64,000 nt of DNA from CAZZHG01 sp964653655 (GTDB lineage: Bacteria > Bdellovibrionota > FAC87 > UBA2466), in the NCBI GenBank assembly GCA_964653655.1, contig CAZZHG010000003.1:25828-89827 (forward strand), given 5' to 3'. Positions 23,533-31,857 of this stretch are shown in pieces. The position numbers and the translations under genes are program-made. Below the pieces are notes generated by a model. That model saw only the letters and a program-made list of their open reading frames with translations. It did not search any database and was not told where the DNA came from. How positions within the stretch are numbered: position 1 is the first letter of the stretch; every line of letters begins with the position of its first letter.

Positions 23533-25899
23533 ATGGACGGTCCCCAGGGAAATTGGATTTGGGGAGAGATGCGGCCCATCTTCGAAGAAGATGCCGACGA
23601 TCCCGCGCGCACGCATCAGCTTCGCGTGGTGTCTCGCTACGCGCTGACGTCGATGTTCGCGCTTTTCACGAGAACCCTGCTTTGGGTTCTCGACGGCGTT
23701 TTCTACACGAACCCGCCCGAAATCCGTCTCTACTCGGTCGGCGTCTTTCTGCTCGCGGGTTTCGCCCTGTGGCAGATACTGGATCTCAAATTGTTCGCCC
23801 GGCGGCTCTTCATCGGAGTCGCCTTTCTCACCTGGGGCGTGGCGATCGTAAGTCTGGCCCGCGCCTGGGGGGCGCCGGTACAGCCATTCAGCTCCATCCA
23901 GATCGCCGAGTACGTCGCTTTCCTCGCTTGGGCGGTCTCCAGCTTTCTCTTCGTGCTTTATCTGCTTCAGCCGAGGGTCCGTGAGCTTTTCATCGCGACC
24001 GCGGCCAATCCCTACCAGCGCGCGCTGTTCGTGATCGCACTCGGCTTCGTGCTGTTTTTCGAATGGAAGAGCAGTCAGGGCGTCGTGAACGTCGCCCTCA
24101 AACTCACCCCCACGTCCCAGGGTTCCTCTTTGGTTACCGGCCGGTTCCAGAAGGACTGCGCGAGCGAGGAGCTCGCGCGGATGCCCTCCAGCGAAGGGGA
24201 TGCCTTCCAGAATTTCTGCCGGTGCGATTCCAAGCTGCTCGCCGACCGTTGCCCCTCGGGGCTTGCGAGCCGGGAACAGTGCCTGCATCACATCGAGACG
24301 AAGTTCATCGGCAACCTGCGGGCGAAGACTTCCTTCCAGGAAGCGCGGGAAAGCTGCGTCGCTCAATATTTCCCGAAGGAGCAGCAGGCCGTTTACCAGA
24401 AGACCCGCGCGACGCTCGAGCGCAACGTGCTCCAGCGTCTGACGGTCGCTCTCCCGCTTGAAAAGATGGTGGCCGGCGAGACGGCTCAGCGCAAATTCCT
24501 CTACTGCATGAGCCTCGGCCTCTTTTCCCGATGCCGGGACCCGAAACCAAGCGCGAGCCAAGCTTGCCTCATGAAGCCGCTCGAGGCGAAGGAGTCGAAG
24601 ATCTTGAAGAGCCGCTGCCTGCGGCTGGCCGAAGCGAAGCAAACCGATTACGACAAACTCGTCGGAACGGCGGAGCTCGCGCTTTCTAAAGAGAAGTACA
24701 AGGAAGTCATCGCTACGGCCGAAAAGGCCATCGCGGCGGGAAGCGATCGCTCGGAAGGCTACCTTACTCGCGGGATTGCCTACGTTCACACCGGTCAGCA
24801 CCGGGCGGGAATCGAGGACCTTACGATCGCGCTCAACGTTTCGGATTTCGCTCACACTCGCATCCGCGCCCTCGAGGCACGCCGGATCGCGCACTTGAAT
24901 CTCAAAGAGACCGAGGCGGCGGAAGCCGACGCGAAGGAGGCCTGTGCCCTTGGCGCGAGCAGCCTTTGCCCTCTGAAGGGCGCTCAGGAACCGGCGGCGT
25001 GGCACGGCTCCGAGGACGTCGCGGCGGCGCTTGCCGGAGCGGTCTCCGAAGAGGCGATGGAGAGCAAACTCGCGTGGACCATGAATGCGTCGGAAGCCGT
25101 GCAGCAGGTGGCTTCCGCGGCGAGCGAGCCGGCGAAGCCCGAGCCGCAAACCGGAGAGCGCGCCCTTACGGTCGATGCACCGACGGAAACGAGAGCTCCG
25201 GATTCGAAGACTCCGGCCGTGGCGGAACCTCCGGCGGCCGCCGCCGAGCTCAAGCCCGCGGCCGCGGAACCCGTGGTCGAAGCGGCGGCGAACCCGAACG
25301 AAAAGCCTTGGTCCGAGCTGATGCAGGTCGGGGAAGTCACCCTGAAGATGGGAGATACGGCGAAGGCCCGGGAAAAATTCGAAGCCGCTTTGAAGTTCGC
25401 GGAAGGAAAGGGCGAGGATCTTTGGGCTGAATCGTCGCTTCGTCTTGCTTCGGTCTTGCGCGAAGCGGAGAAGTATTCCGAGGGAGAGGCCTACTTGAGA
25501 GGCGCCATCCCTCACTGGTCGAAGCTTTCCGAGCGGCGCCAGAAGAGTCTCGTCGAAGAAATCGGCCGCTATTCCATGGCGTACCAGCTACGCCGGGATT
25601 GGAAGCTTCAAGAGCGTTTGCTTTTGGAAGTCTGGAAGCAGGCTTCGGACGCCGACTCGGTCCTCGTTAGGGACATCAATAGCCATCTCTCGGGCCTTTA
25701 TCAGGCGAGCGGCCGCGCGGATAAGCTCGATACGTTCTATAAGCGGGAAGCGGAAATTTTCGAAAAGAAGTTTGGTAAGAAGGACGCCCGGGCGGAATCG
25801 AGCCGGGCGCAGCTTTCGGATTTCTATATGCGTCAGGGCGAACCGGCGAAGGCCAAGGCCGTTCTCGCCTCTCCCGTGAATCTCTCCGAATCTCAGTGA
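23533..25899 (+). CDS. Membrane protein with cysteine-rich and TPR regions
   Basis: 788 residues. About five membrane helices in residues 36-185, then a Cys-rich segment (about 205-345, including FCRCD, DRC and LGLFSRCRD), a first TPR-type helical stretch (355-480), an Ala/Pro/Glu-rich linker (about 530-590) and a second TPR block (590-785; DTAKAREKFEAALKFAE, KYSEGEAYLRGAIPHW). TPR blocks serve as protein-binding scaffolds. The N-terminus to membrane topology puts the TPR part either in the periplasm or cytoplasm depending on helix number, which I cannot fix. GAGGTCCC precedes the ATG. Not linked to a recognisable pathway; converges on the 25909 gene with nine bases between stops. Confidence 0.8.
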   Translation: MDGPQGNWIWGEMRPIFEEDADDPARTHQLRVVSRYALTSMFALFTRTLLWVLDGVFYTNPPEIRLYSVGVFLLAGFALWQILDLKLFARRLFIGVAFLTWGVAIVSLARAWGAPVQPFSSIQIAEYVAFLAWAVSSFLFVLYLLQPRVRELFIATAANPYQRALFVIALGFVLFFEWKSSQGVVNVALKLTPTSQGSSLVTGRFQKDCASEELARMPSSEGDAFQNFCRCDSKLLADRCPSGLASREQCLHHIETKFIGNLRAKTSFQEARESCVAQYFPKEQQAVYQKTRATLERNVLQRLTVALPLEKMVAGETAQRKFLYCMSLGLFSRCRDPKPSASQACLMKPLEAKESKILKSRCLRLAEAKQTDYDKLVGTAELALSKEKYKEVIATAEKAIAAGSDRSEGYLTRGIAYVHTGQHRAGIEDLTIALNVSDFAHTRIRALEARRIAHLNLKETEAAEADAKEACALGASSLCPLKGAQEPAAWHGSEDVAAALAGAVSEEAMESKLAWTMNASEAVQQVASAASEPAKPEPQTGERALTVDAPTETRAPDSKTPAVAEPPAAAAELKPAAAEPVVEAAANPNEKPWSELMQVGEVTLKMGDTAKAREKFEAALKFAEGKGEDLWAESSLRLASVLREAEKYSEGEAYLRGAIPHWSKLSERRQKSLVEEIGRYSMAYQLRRDWKLQERLLLEVWKQASDADSVLVRDINSHLSGLYQASGRADKLDTFYKREAEIFEKKFGKKDARAESSRAQLSDFYMRQGEPAKAKAVLASPVNLSESQ

Positions 25900-25908
25900 A
25901 CTCACCTT

Positions 25909-26286
25909 TTACTTAAGCCATCTGGATCGCGGATCTTCCGAGGAAGGTGCCGAGCTTGCTCGGTGCTTTCTAAGCCGGACCTTCTCCATTCCCGCCGCAA
26001 TTCCGGCCACGACGCCGCCCAGGAGGCCGGCTGTAAAGAAGGCGGTGGAAACAAGTTTCGAGGGTTGAAGGTCGCTAACCAGATTCATCATCAGGAAACC
26101 GATAAAAGGGAGGATGAGGACGAGAGAGACTAGTTTCAGGCGGTTCTCGAGAGGAGGGGGCCGAGGAACGGGTCGGGCCGCTTGATGAGTCCGTCTGGCC
26201 CACGCGCGGGCACGGAAGTAGAAAACCCCGAGGGCCACCACCAGGGCAAGGCCCGCGAGATTGGCGGCTAGCTCGCCTGGGCTCAT
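25909..26286 (-). CDS. Small membrane protein, 125 aa
   Basis: Three predicted membrane helices (about residues 7-25, 50-67 and 79-100) and a basic C-terminal tail (RLRKHRASS). The ATG directly abuts the stop codon of the first vWA lipoprotein gene, so it ends that transcription unit. No family recognised; it may support the vWA proteins, but only position suggests this. Confidence 0.7.
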   Translation of the reverse strand: MSPGELAANLAGLALVVALGVFYFRARAWARRTHQAARPVPRPPPLENRLKLVSLVLILPFIGFLMMNLVSDLQPSKLVSTAFFTAGLLGGVVAGIAAGMEKVRLRKHRASSAPSSEDPRSRWLK

Positions 26287-27261
26287 TTACAGGGCTTCTT
26301 CGAAGGTAATGACCACTTCCTCGTCGTCGCCGGGGGCGAAGTCGAGGTCGGGGAAGACGACCGCGTTCAAGTCGAAGTCGTAGGTCCAGAACCCGCCCAG
26401 CTCCTTGGGCCCGCCGGGTAGCTCGTTCCCCTTCCACGACACTTTCAGCGTTCCGACTTGGGGACGCTTTGTGAGCTGAATGCGCGGCGAAGTCACGCGT
26501 TTGACGAGATCTTTTCCCATGTCGGCGAGGTTCGTGCCGAAAGTGGGGCTGCAGAGCGGGAAGTCCTTTCCGCCGAGTCCCTGCCTGAGGACCTCGTAGG
26601 GGCTGTTCACGAACTTCCAATAGGAATCGCTCGACGGACAATTCCAATCCGTCGGCCCGAGTACTCCGTAGTAGACGACTTGTTTTAGATTTCCGCCCTT
26701 TTGCTGCCCGAGAAACGTGAGGAAGTCCTTCCCAGGGATATAGCTCTGCTCTTCCGCGTCCGTCAGCAGAATGAGGGCGAGGATGGCGCCCTTGCGCAGA
26801 AACGTCGGATTGTTGTTGAGGGCCTTCTGCGTGCACGAAAAGGGTTTTTCGATACCGGAGCCGAAGGTTCCGAGCTTTCCAACCGCAGCTCCGAATACTT
26901 TCACGGGATCCGCGGTGGACTTGTCGAGCGTGCTGCCGGGAGTGAAGCCCAGGTAGGGCTGCTCATATTCGTCGGTGGAGACTAGCCCCATCTTCCAGTC
27001 GAGAATCTTGCTCTTCTTCACGAACTCCTGAATGAAGAGGTCCGCGTTTCGGATCACTTCCTGCTGATAGCTTCCCATGGAGCCCGAGTTGTCGATCACC
27101 CAAAGGATGTCGACGCGGCTCTCGCCCTGGAGCTCTTTCAGTTTGTGAGTGAAGTTGAGAGTGTCGGGGGGCTTCGGAACGACGTGATGTAGAAAATCAT
27201 CCGCCTTTTGACAGCTTCCTAAAAGTACCGCCAAAACCAGGAACAAAACCCGCTTCGCCAT
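26287..27261 (-). CDS. von Willebrand A domain lipoprotein, paralogue 3
   Basis: 324 residues. Signal peptide with lipobox LGSC (Cys17). The vWA domain opens with VDILWVIDNSGSMG, giving the metal-ion-dependent adhesion site D57-N-S59-G-S61, and the fourth-strand Asp is in LILLTDAEEQS. Two conserved C-terminal cysteines (WNC, LC) plus one extra (FSC) distinguish it. A beta-sandwich-like tail ends in DLDFAPGDDEEVVITFEE. About half or more of its residues match the two upstream paralogues, so all three arose by tandem duplication. vWA domains with an intact site bind ligands through Mg2+; in the gliding-machine context an adhesin or ligand sensor is plausible. GGGGGA precedes the ATG. Confidence 0.85.
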   Translation of the reverse strand: MAKRVLFLVLAVLLGSCQKADDFLHHVVPKPPDTLNFTHKLKELQGESRVDILWVIDNSGSMGSYQQEVIRNADLFIQEFVKKSKILDWKMGLVSTDEYEQPYLGFTPGSTLDKSTADPVKVFGAAVGKLGTFGSGIEKPFSCTQKALNNNPTFLRKGAILALILLTDAEEQSYIPGKDFLTFLGQQKGGNLKQVVYYGVLGPTDWNCPSSDSYWKFVNSPYEVLRQGLGGKDFPLCSPTFGTNLADMGKDLVKRVTSPRIQLTKRPQVGTLKVSWKGNELPGGPKELGGFWTYDFDLNAVVFPDLDFAPGDDEEVVITFEEAL

Positions 27262-27333
27262 GGCTTCCCCCAGTAAAGAGAGTGTACCGCGTTTGAACGG
27301 GACCCGACACCGATATGTCGACGATAAAAGCCG

Positions 27334-28326
27334 TCAGTTGCCGCTGCGGGCCGTGACCGCTTCGGCGTAGGAAATCACGACCTCTTCGTTCTCGTCCGGA
27401 GCGAAATCCAAATTGTGGAACAGAATGGCATTCAGGTCGAAGTCATACTGCCACAGGCCGCCTTGAGCCAAGGGGCCGCCAGGCAGCTCCTGTCCCTTCC
27501 AGCGGACACGGATGGTCTCGATCTGAGGGCGCAGCGTAAGCCCGATGCGGGGCGACTTCACGCGTTTGACCAGATCCTTACTGAGGTCGGCGAGATTTTT
27601 TCCGAAGTCCTGGCTGCACAGCGGATAGGTTTTTCCGGTGAGGGCTTTCTGAAACGTCTCATAGACGCTATTGGCGTACTGCCAGTTGCCGTCGGTGGCC
27701 TGGCATCCCCAATCCGTCGGTCCCAGCACCTGGTACGAAACCATTTGCTGAGTCGTGCCCTTCATCTGGGTTAGGAAGGCGAGAAAGTCGGCCGCGGGAA
27801 CGTTGCTTTGCTCTTCGGCGTCCGTCATGAAGATCATGGCGAGAATGGCGCCTTTACGTACCCAGTTCGGGTACGTCATCAGAGCGTGCTTCACCGAGGC
27901 CCACGGGCGCTCGGTGGCGTCGCCGTTCGTGCCCAGTCGGCCGACGGCGGCGTTGAAGGCGGCGACCGGATTGGCCGTCGTCTTGTCTAGAAAATTGCCG
28001 GGATCGAAGCCGATGTAGGGTTTCTCGATTTGGTCGGTCGAGATGAGACCGAGCTTCCAATCGAGCACACTCTGCTTTTTCGTGAACTCCTGGATGAAGA
28101 GGTCGGAGTTCTTGATTACGTTTTGCTGGTGGACGCCCATCGAGCCCGAGTTGTCGATGACCATCAGGATGTCGACGCGGGTCTCGCCTTGGAGCTCCTT
28201 CAGCTTGTGATTGAAATTGAAGACCTCGGGTTCCTTGGGGACGATGTGGTGGAGGTAGCCGCCGTCCTGGCACGCGCCGAGCAGAAGAACAATGATTCCC
28301 AGAAGCCCAGCTCGTTTCGCCATCAT
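27334..28326 (-). CDS. von Willebrand A domain lipoprotein, paralogue 2
   Basis: 330 residues. Lipobox LGAC (Cys19), adhesion-site motif D58-N-S60-G-S62 in VDILMVIDNSGSMG, and later Asp in MIFMTDAEEQSN. The Cys pair in DWGCQ and YPLCS is shared with its neighbours. Start could be the first or second of two adjacent ATG codons; the paralogue begins MAKR, favouring the second, but GAGGGG is better placed for the first. It is closer to the 28422 gene than to the 26287 gene (shared EVFNF, LKELQGETRVDILMV, YDFDLNAI, FHNLDFAPDENE), so the 26287 gene diverged earlier or faster. Confidence 0.85.
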   Translation of the reverse strand: MMAKRAGLLGIIVLLLGACQDGGYLHHIVPKEPEVFNFNHKLKELQGETRVDILMVIDNSGSMGVHQQNVIKNSDLFIQEFTKKQSVLDWKLGLISTDQIEKPYIGFDPGNFLDKTTANPVAAFNAAVGRLGTNGDATERPWASVKHALMTYPNWVRKGAILAMIFMTDAEEQSNVPAADFLAFLTQMKGTTQQMVSYQVLGPTDWGCQATDGNWQYANSVYETFQKALTGKTYPLCSQDFGKNLADLSKDLVKRVKSPRIGLTLRPQIETIRVRWKGQELPGGPLAQGGLWQYDFDLNAILFHNLDFAPDENEEVVISYAEAVTARSGN

Positions 28327-28421
28327 GGATACCCCTCGCTTCCTATAGGAGTACCGCTGACGGCGCGCGGCGGCAACTTAAGTAGGGAAGAAGCCTTTAA
28401 CGTTTGATATGGGCGTAACGC

Positions 28422-29411
28422 TTAATTCGAGCGGGCTTTTACCGCTTCTTCGTAGGAAATCACGACCTGCTCGTTCTCGTCGGGAGCGAAGTCGAGATTG
28501 TGGAAGATGATCGCGTTCAGGTCGAAGTCGTACTGCCAGAGTCCGCCTTCTTCCTTCGGGCCGCCCTTCAGGACTTGGCCTCTCCAGGTGACCTCGATCG
28601 TCTCAATCTGAGGACGCATCGTGAGGGCGATCCGGGGCGACTTCACGCGCTTCACCAGGTCTTTGCCGAGGTCGGCGAGGTTCGCGCCGAAGTCGGCGCT
28701 GCAAAGCGAGTACTTCTTTCCCTGTAGGCCCTGAGCGAGCTCCTCGTACGGGCTTCCGGTGTACTTCCAGTTGGAATCGCCGGTGGACGGGCAGTTCCAT
28801 TCCATCGGGCCGTAAACGCCGTAATAGACGATTTGGCTCGTGTTGCCCTTCATCTGCATGAGGAACTTCGAGAACTCCTTCGCGGGCATGTTGCTCTGTT
28901 CCTCGGCGTCCGTGATCACGATGACGGCGAGGATGGCGCCCTTGCGAACCCAGTTCGGGTACTTCATGAGCTGGGTCTGGACCGAGGCGAACGGCTTTTC
29001 CGTGGAGTCGCCGTTCGTGCCGAGCTTGCCGACGCCGCCGTTGAAGACGGAGACCGGGTTTGGCGTGTTCTTGTCCAGGAAGTTCCCCGGATCGAAACCT
29101 ACGAAAGGCTGTTCGTTAGTAGAAGTCGAGATGAGCCCGAGCTTCCAGTCGAGAACTTTCTGCTTCTTCGTAAATTCCTGAATGAAGAGATCCGAGTTTC
29201 GGATGACTTCCTTCTGGTGCGTGCCCATGGAGCCCGAGTTGTCGAACACCATGAGGATGTCGACGCGGGTCTCGCCCTGAAGCTCCTTCAGCTTGTGCGT
29301 GAAGTTGAAGACTTCGGGCTCCGGATTGACGATGTGGTGCAGGTACTGGTCGCCGTTCTGGCAACCGAGGATCATCAAGCCGGCTAGAGCTGACAGCAGT
29401 ACGCGCTTCAC
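28422..29411 (-). CDS. von Willebrand A domain lipoprotein, paralogue 1
   Basis: 329 residues. Lipobox ILGC (Cys17); D57-N-S59-G-S61 in ILMVFDNSGSMG, with Asp in VIVITDAEEQS, so the Mg2+ site looks complete. Two cysteines (EWNCPS and YSLCS) could form a disulphide. GTG start at 29411 overlaps the upstream TPR gene's stop as GTGA, so this copy is translationally coupled to the gliding-type operon, unlike the two downstream copies, which have 70-95-base gaps. In Myxococcus xanthus the gliding adhesin CglB is a vWA lipoprotein; similarity here is in architecture and context, not shown by alignment. Confidence 0.86.
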   Translation of the reverse strand: MKRVLLSALAGLMILGCQNGDQYLHHIVNPEPEVFNFTHKLKELQGETRVDILMVFDNSGSMGTHQKEVIRNSDLFIQEFTKKQKVLDWKLGLISTSTNEQPFVGFDPGNFLDKNTPNPVSVFNGGVGKLGTNGDSTEKPFASVQTQLMKYPNWVRKGAILAVIVITDAEEQSNMPAKEFSKFLMQMKGNTSQIVYYGVYGPMEWNCPSTGDSNWKYTGSPYEELAQGLQGKKYSLCSADFGANLADLGKDLVKRVKSPRIALTMRPQIETIEVTWRGQVLKGGPKEEGGLWQYDFDLNAIIFHNLDFAPDENEQVVISYEEAVKARSN

Positions 29412-31036
29412 TTCTTAATCCCCTTCAAGCACTGGGCCTGCGCCACCGAGCGGATGTGGAAGATCTCGTCGGGCCAAACCACGCCGTCGAACGGGAAGGC
29501 GATCTCACCGTCTTCGGTCTTCAGCTGCTTCACGGCCGCTTCGGTCGTCCTCTTGCCGGCGTCTTCCTTCGCGTCGGCCTTCACGAGAAGATCCGGCGAG
29601 GTTTCGGCGGCCTGGGATAGCGCGCGGACCTGGCTCATGTACTCAACCTTCACGAAGCGCATCTTGTTGATGGACTCCTTGAGGACCTGGGCCTGGTTCT
29701 TCCATTGGCGGCGGTACTCCTGAGCCTGCGCCTTGATCGCCATCTCGCGCGTGCCCTTCAGGCGGTTCGCCGCGGTTTCCCAGTGTTTCTGGGGGCCGAC
29801 GGCCGGAAGGGAGGCGGCGATGGATTCCGTGCCGAGCACCTGGAGGCGGGCGATTTCCTTGTCCCGCAGCTTCAGGGACTCTTCGGAGTTACGCGTGAAC
29901 TCATCCTTGTTCTCGGGAGCCGGAGGATTGTCCGACTTGAGAGCGGTGTCGATGATCTTCGCCCACTTTTGATTGGTTTCCACGAACTGGGTCAGGGCTT
30001 CCTGAACCTTGTCGTAGTAGCAAAGCTTGAGGCTCGAGATGGCGCGCACGACGTACGTGTCGGGAGCGAACTTGTCCTCGAAAAGTCCCGTCTTGAAGGA
30101 GGCGAGCTCGCCCCGCAGCTTCGTGAGATTTCCCTGGCGGAGAGTGACCCACAGGAGCTCTTCGCGAGCGCGGAGGAAATCCGGCGATTTGTTCGGGATG
30201 CGCTCGTAAAACTGTTCCGCTCCGTCGAGAGCCCCGGCCTGATAAAGGAGCCGCGCCACTTCGAGGTAGTGGTGAGAGAGCCCGAGGGTGTCCCGGCTCG
30301 CTTCGATGCCGGGCTCGAGGTGCCGCTTCATGACGCCGGCGGCGCCACGGAGATCGCCTTTGCGGGCTTTCGCGAGCATTACCGTCTTCGCGAGCGTGGT
30401 CTTCAGCTTGTGGCCCGGCGGAAGCTTTTCGAGAACTTCGGCGGCCTGCTCTCCGGTACGGGCGAGAACGTACGCCTGAAGCGTAAGAAACTGCGGTCCG
30501 CGGGTGAGGGGGACCTTGCGGATGATCTCGCGCTGTTCGGGCGAGTACACCGGCATGTTCTTGTAGAGCCACTGGTCGAAATTCGGCGCGATCGTCTGCT
30601 CGAGCGCCATCGCGGCCCGCGATTCGCCGAAGCCCGCGTTACCGAGCTCCTTCACGTACTCGTCGAAAAACGTTTGGGGAATGTCGAGGTTCCACAGCAA
30701 GTAGAGCTGCGCGGCCTTCGCCGTACTCAGGAAGCTTCCCGGAATGTCGCGCTGAATGGCGGTCCAAAGGTGAGACGCGTCCGCGTACTGGCCCTTGAGC
30801 ACCTTCTGCGCCCACGCGTTGACCTCGTAGGAGAGCTTGGGCTCGTTCTGCCAAAGGGAGAAGAACTGAATCGTGAACGGATCCTTCAGCTGGATGCCCT
30901 GTCCCTGGCGGGACGGGTCCTTCGGCGCTTCACCCGGGGCCGTCCCGAGCGTGTCGAGCAGGCTGTCGGCGCCCGTGGGGGCGTCGGCGAAAGCCGGGGC
31001 GGCGAGGAGCAGCAAGAATAGAATGTGCTTAGCCAT
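29408..31036 (-). CDS. Periplasmic TPR-like protein of the gliding-type cluster
   Basis: 542 residues with a signal peptide (MAKHILFLLLLAAPAFA). Helical repeats fill about residues 65-330 (ADASHLWTAIQ, GDLRGAAGVMKRHL, LDGAEQFYERIP), followed by a coiled-coil region (about 370-480) and a C-terminal DGEIAFPFDGVVWPDEIFH segment with a last Cys near residue 537. TPR-like proteins such as GltE and GltC occur in Myxococcus gliding clusters, and this one may be the equivalent, but I cannot say which. It overlaps the first vWA gene by four bases and follows the barrel gene by 11 bases. Confidence 0.78.
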   Translation of the reverse strand: MAKHILFLLLLAAPAFADAPTGADSLLDTLGTAPGEAPKDPSRQGQGIQLKDPFTIQFFSLWQNEPKLSYEVNAWAQKVLKGQYADASHLWTAIQRDIPGSFLSTAKAAQLYLLWNLDIPQTFFDEYVKELGNAGFGESRAAMALEQTIAPNFDQWLYKNMPVYSPEQREIIRKVPLTRGPQFLTLQAYVLARTGEQAAEVLEKLPPGHKLKTTLAKTVMLAKARKGDLRGAAGVMKRHLEPGIEASRDTLGLSHHYLEVARLLYQAGALDGAEQFYERIPNKSPDFLRAREELLWVTLRQGNLTKLRGELASFKTGLFEDKFAPDTYVVRAISSLKLCYYDKVQEALTQFVETNQKWAKIIDTALKSDNPPAPENKDEFTRNSEESLKLRDKEIARLQVLGTESIAASLPAVGPQKHWETAANRLKGTREMAIKAQAQEYRRQWKNQAQVLKESINKMRFVKVEYMSQVRALSQAAETSPDLLVKADAKEDAGKRTTEAAVKQLKTEDGEIAFPFDGVVWPDEIFHIRSVAQAQCLKGIKK

Positions 31037-31047
31037 GAACTTCCCCT

Positions 31048-31857
31048 TTAAAACAGGTAGCCGATATCCAAGTGACCGATCACGTTATGAGTCATGCCCT
31101 GGCTTTTGCGCCGGACTTCCTTAACGAAGTAATCCTTGAGGCCGATCCGCAGCGCCACGTGCTTGCCGAAGTAACCGGCGAAGCCGATGTCGCCCACCAC
31201 ACCGAACTCTTTCGGCATGCCGTCGTACTGTACGACGCCGGGTCCGATAGAGACGTAGTTGTCGAAGTAGAAAACCTCGTCCATGGAGAGACGGAACTTT
31301 CCGTAGAAGAGGTTGTAACCGAGTGCGAGATCCCCGCGGTACTTCGTGAACGTCGCGTCCGGAAGGATCTTCTCTTCGTTGAGCAGCCGCTGTCCCGACG
31401 AGTTCAGGTCGTTGACCACGTAGGAACCGGAGAGTCCCACGAACCACTTGTCGCTCAGGTAGAAGCGGTACGTGAGATCGATCTGGTTCGACACCGTGTA
31501 GCTGTCCGGCGTGAAGTTGCGTCCGCCGCCGATCGTAACTTCGTGACGGTGGCGCAGCGGGACGTAGCGGTACTGAACCGCGTACAGCTGCTCTTTCGAG
31601 ACGCCGGCCGGGGCCATGTTGTTCTCCGTCGCGAGCCTCTGAAGCTCGGCATCGAGGGAGTTGTCATCCGCCGCGGGAGCCTGCTTTTCGGGCGCCGGAG
31701 CGGCTTTCGCCTCTTCCTGGGCCACGGGAGCCGGGGCCGGAGCCACGACCGCCTGGGCCACGGGAGCCGCTACCGTCGTCTGGCTCGTCGTAGTTTCGTC
31801 CGCTATCGCGGCGAAGCCGAAACAGCAGAGAGCGAGAATGAGGTTCAACTTCTTCAT
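31048..31857 (-). CDS. Outer-membrane beta-barrel protein (OMP_myx_plus type)
   Basis: 269 residues: signal peptide (MKKLNLILALCCFGFAAIA), an Ala/Pro/Glu-rich stretch (about 30-65), then a small barrel of alternating strands (RHEVTIGGGRNF, QIDLTYRFYLSDKWFVGLSGSYVVND, YRGDLALGYNLFYGKFRL, HVALRIGLKDYFV) ending in the terminal Phe of IGYLF that marks outer-membrane barrels. The pattern matches the family described for myxobacteria and Bdellovibrio (OMP_myx_plus), and gliding clusters contain such barrels (GltA, GltB, GltH). ATGA overlap with the Ig-like lipoprotein gene upstream. It likely forms the outer-membrane end of the complex. Confidence 0.83.
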   Translation of the reverse strand: MKKLNLILALCCFGFAAIADETTTSQTTVAAPVAQAVVAPAPAPVAQEEAKAAPAPEKQAPAADDNSLDAELQRLATENNMAPAGVSKEQLYAVQYRYVPLRHRHEVTIGGGRNFTPDSYTVSNQIDLTYRFYLSDKWFVGLSGSYVVNDLNSSGQRLLNEEKILPDATFTKYRGDLALGYNLFYGKFRLSMDEVFYFDNYVSIGPGVVQYDGMPKEFGVVGDIGFAGYFGKHVALRIGLKDYFVKEVRRKSQGMTHNVIGHLDIGYLF

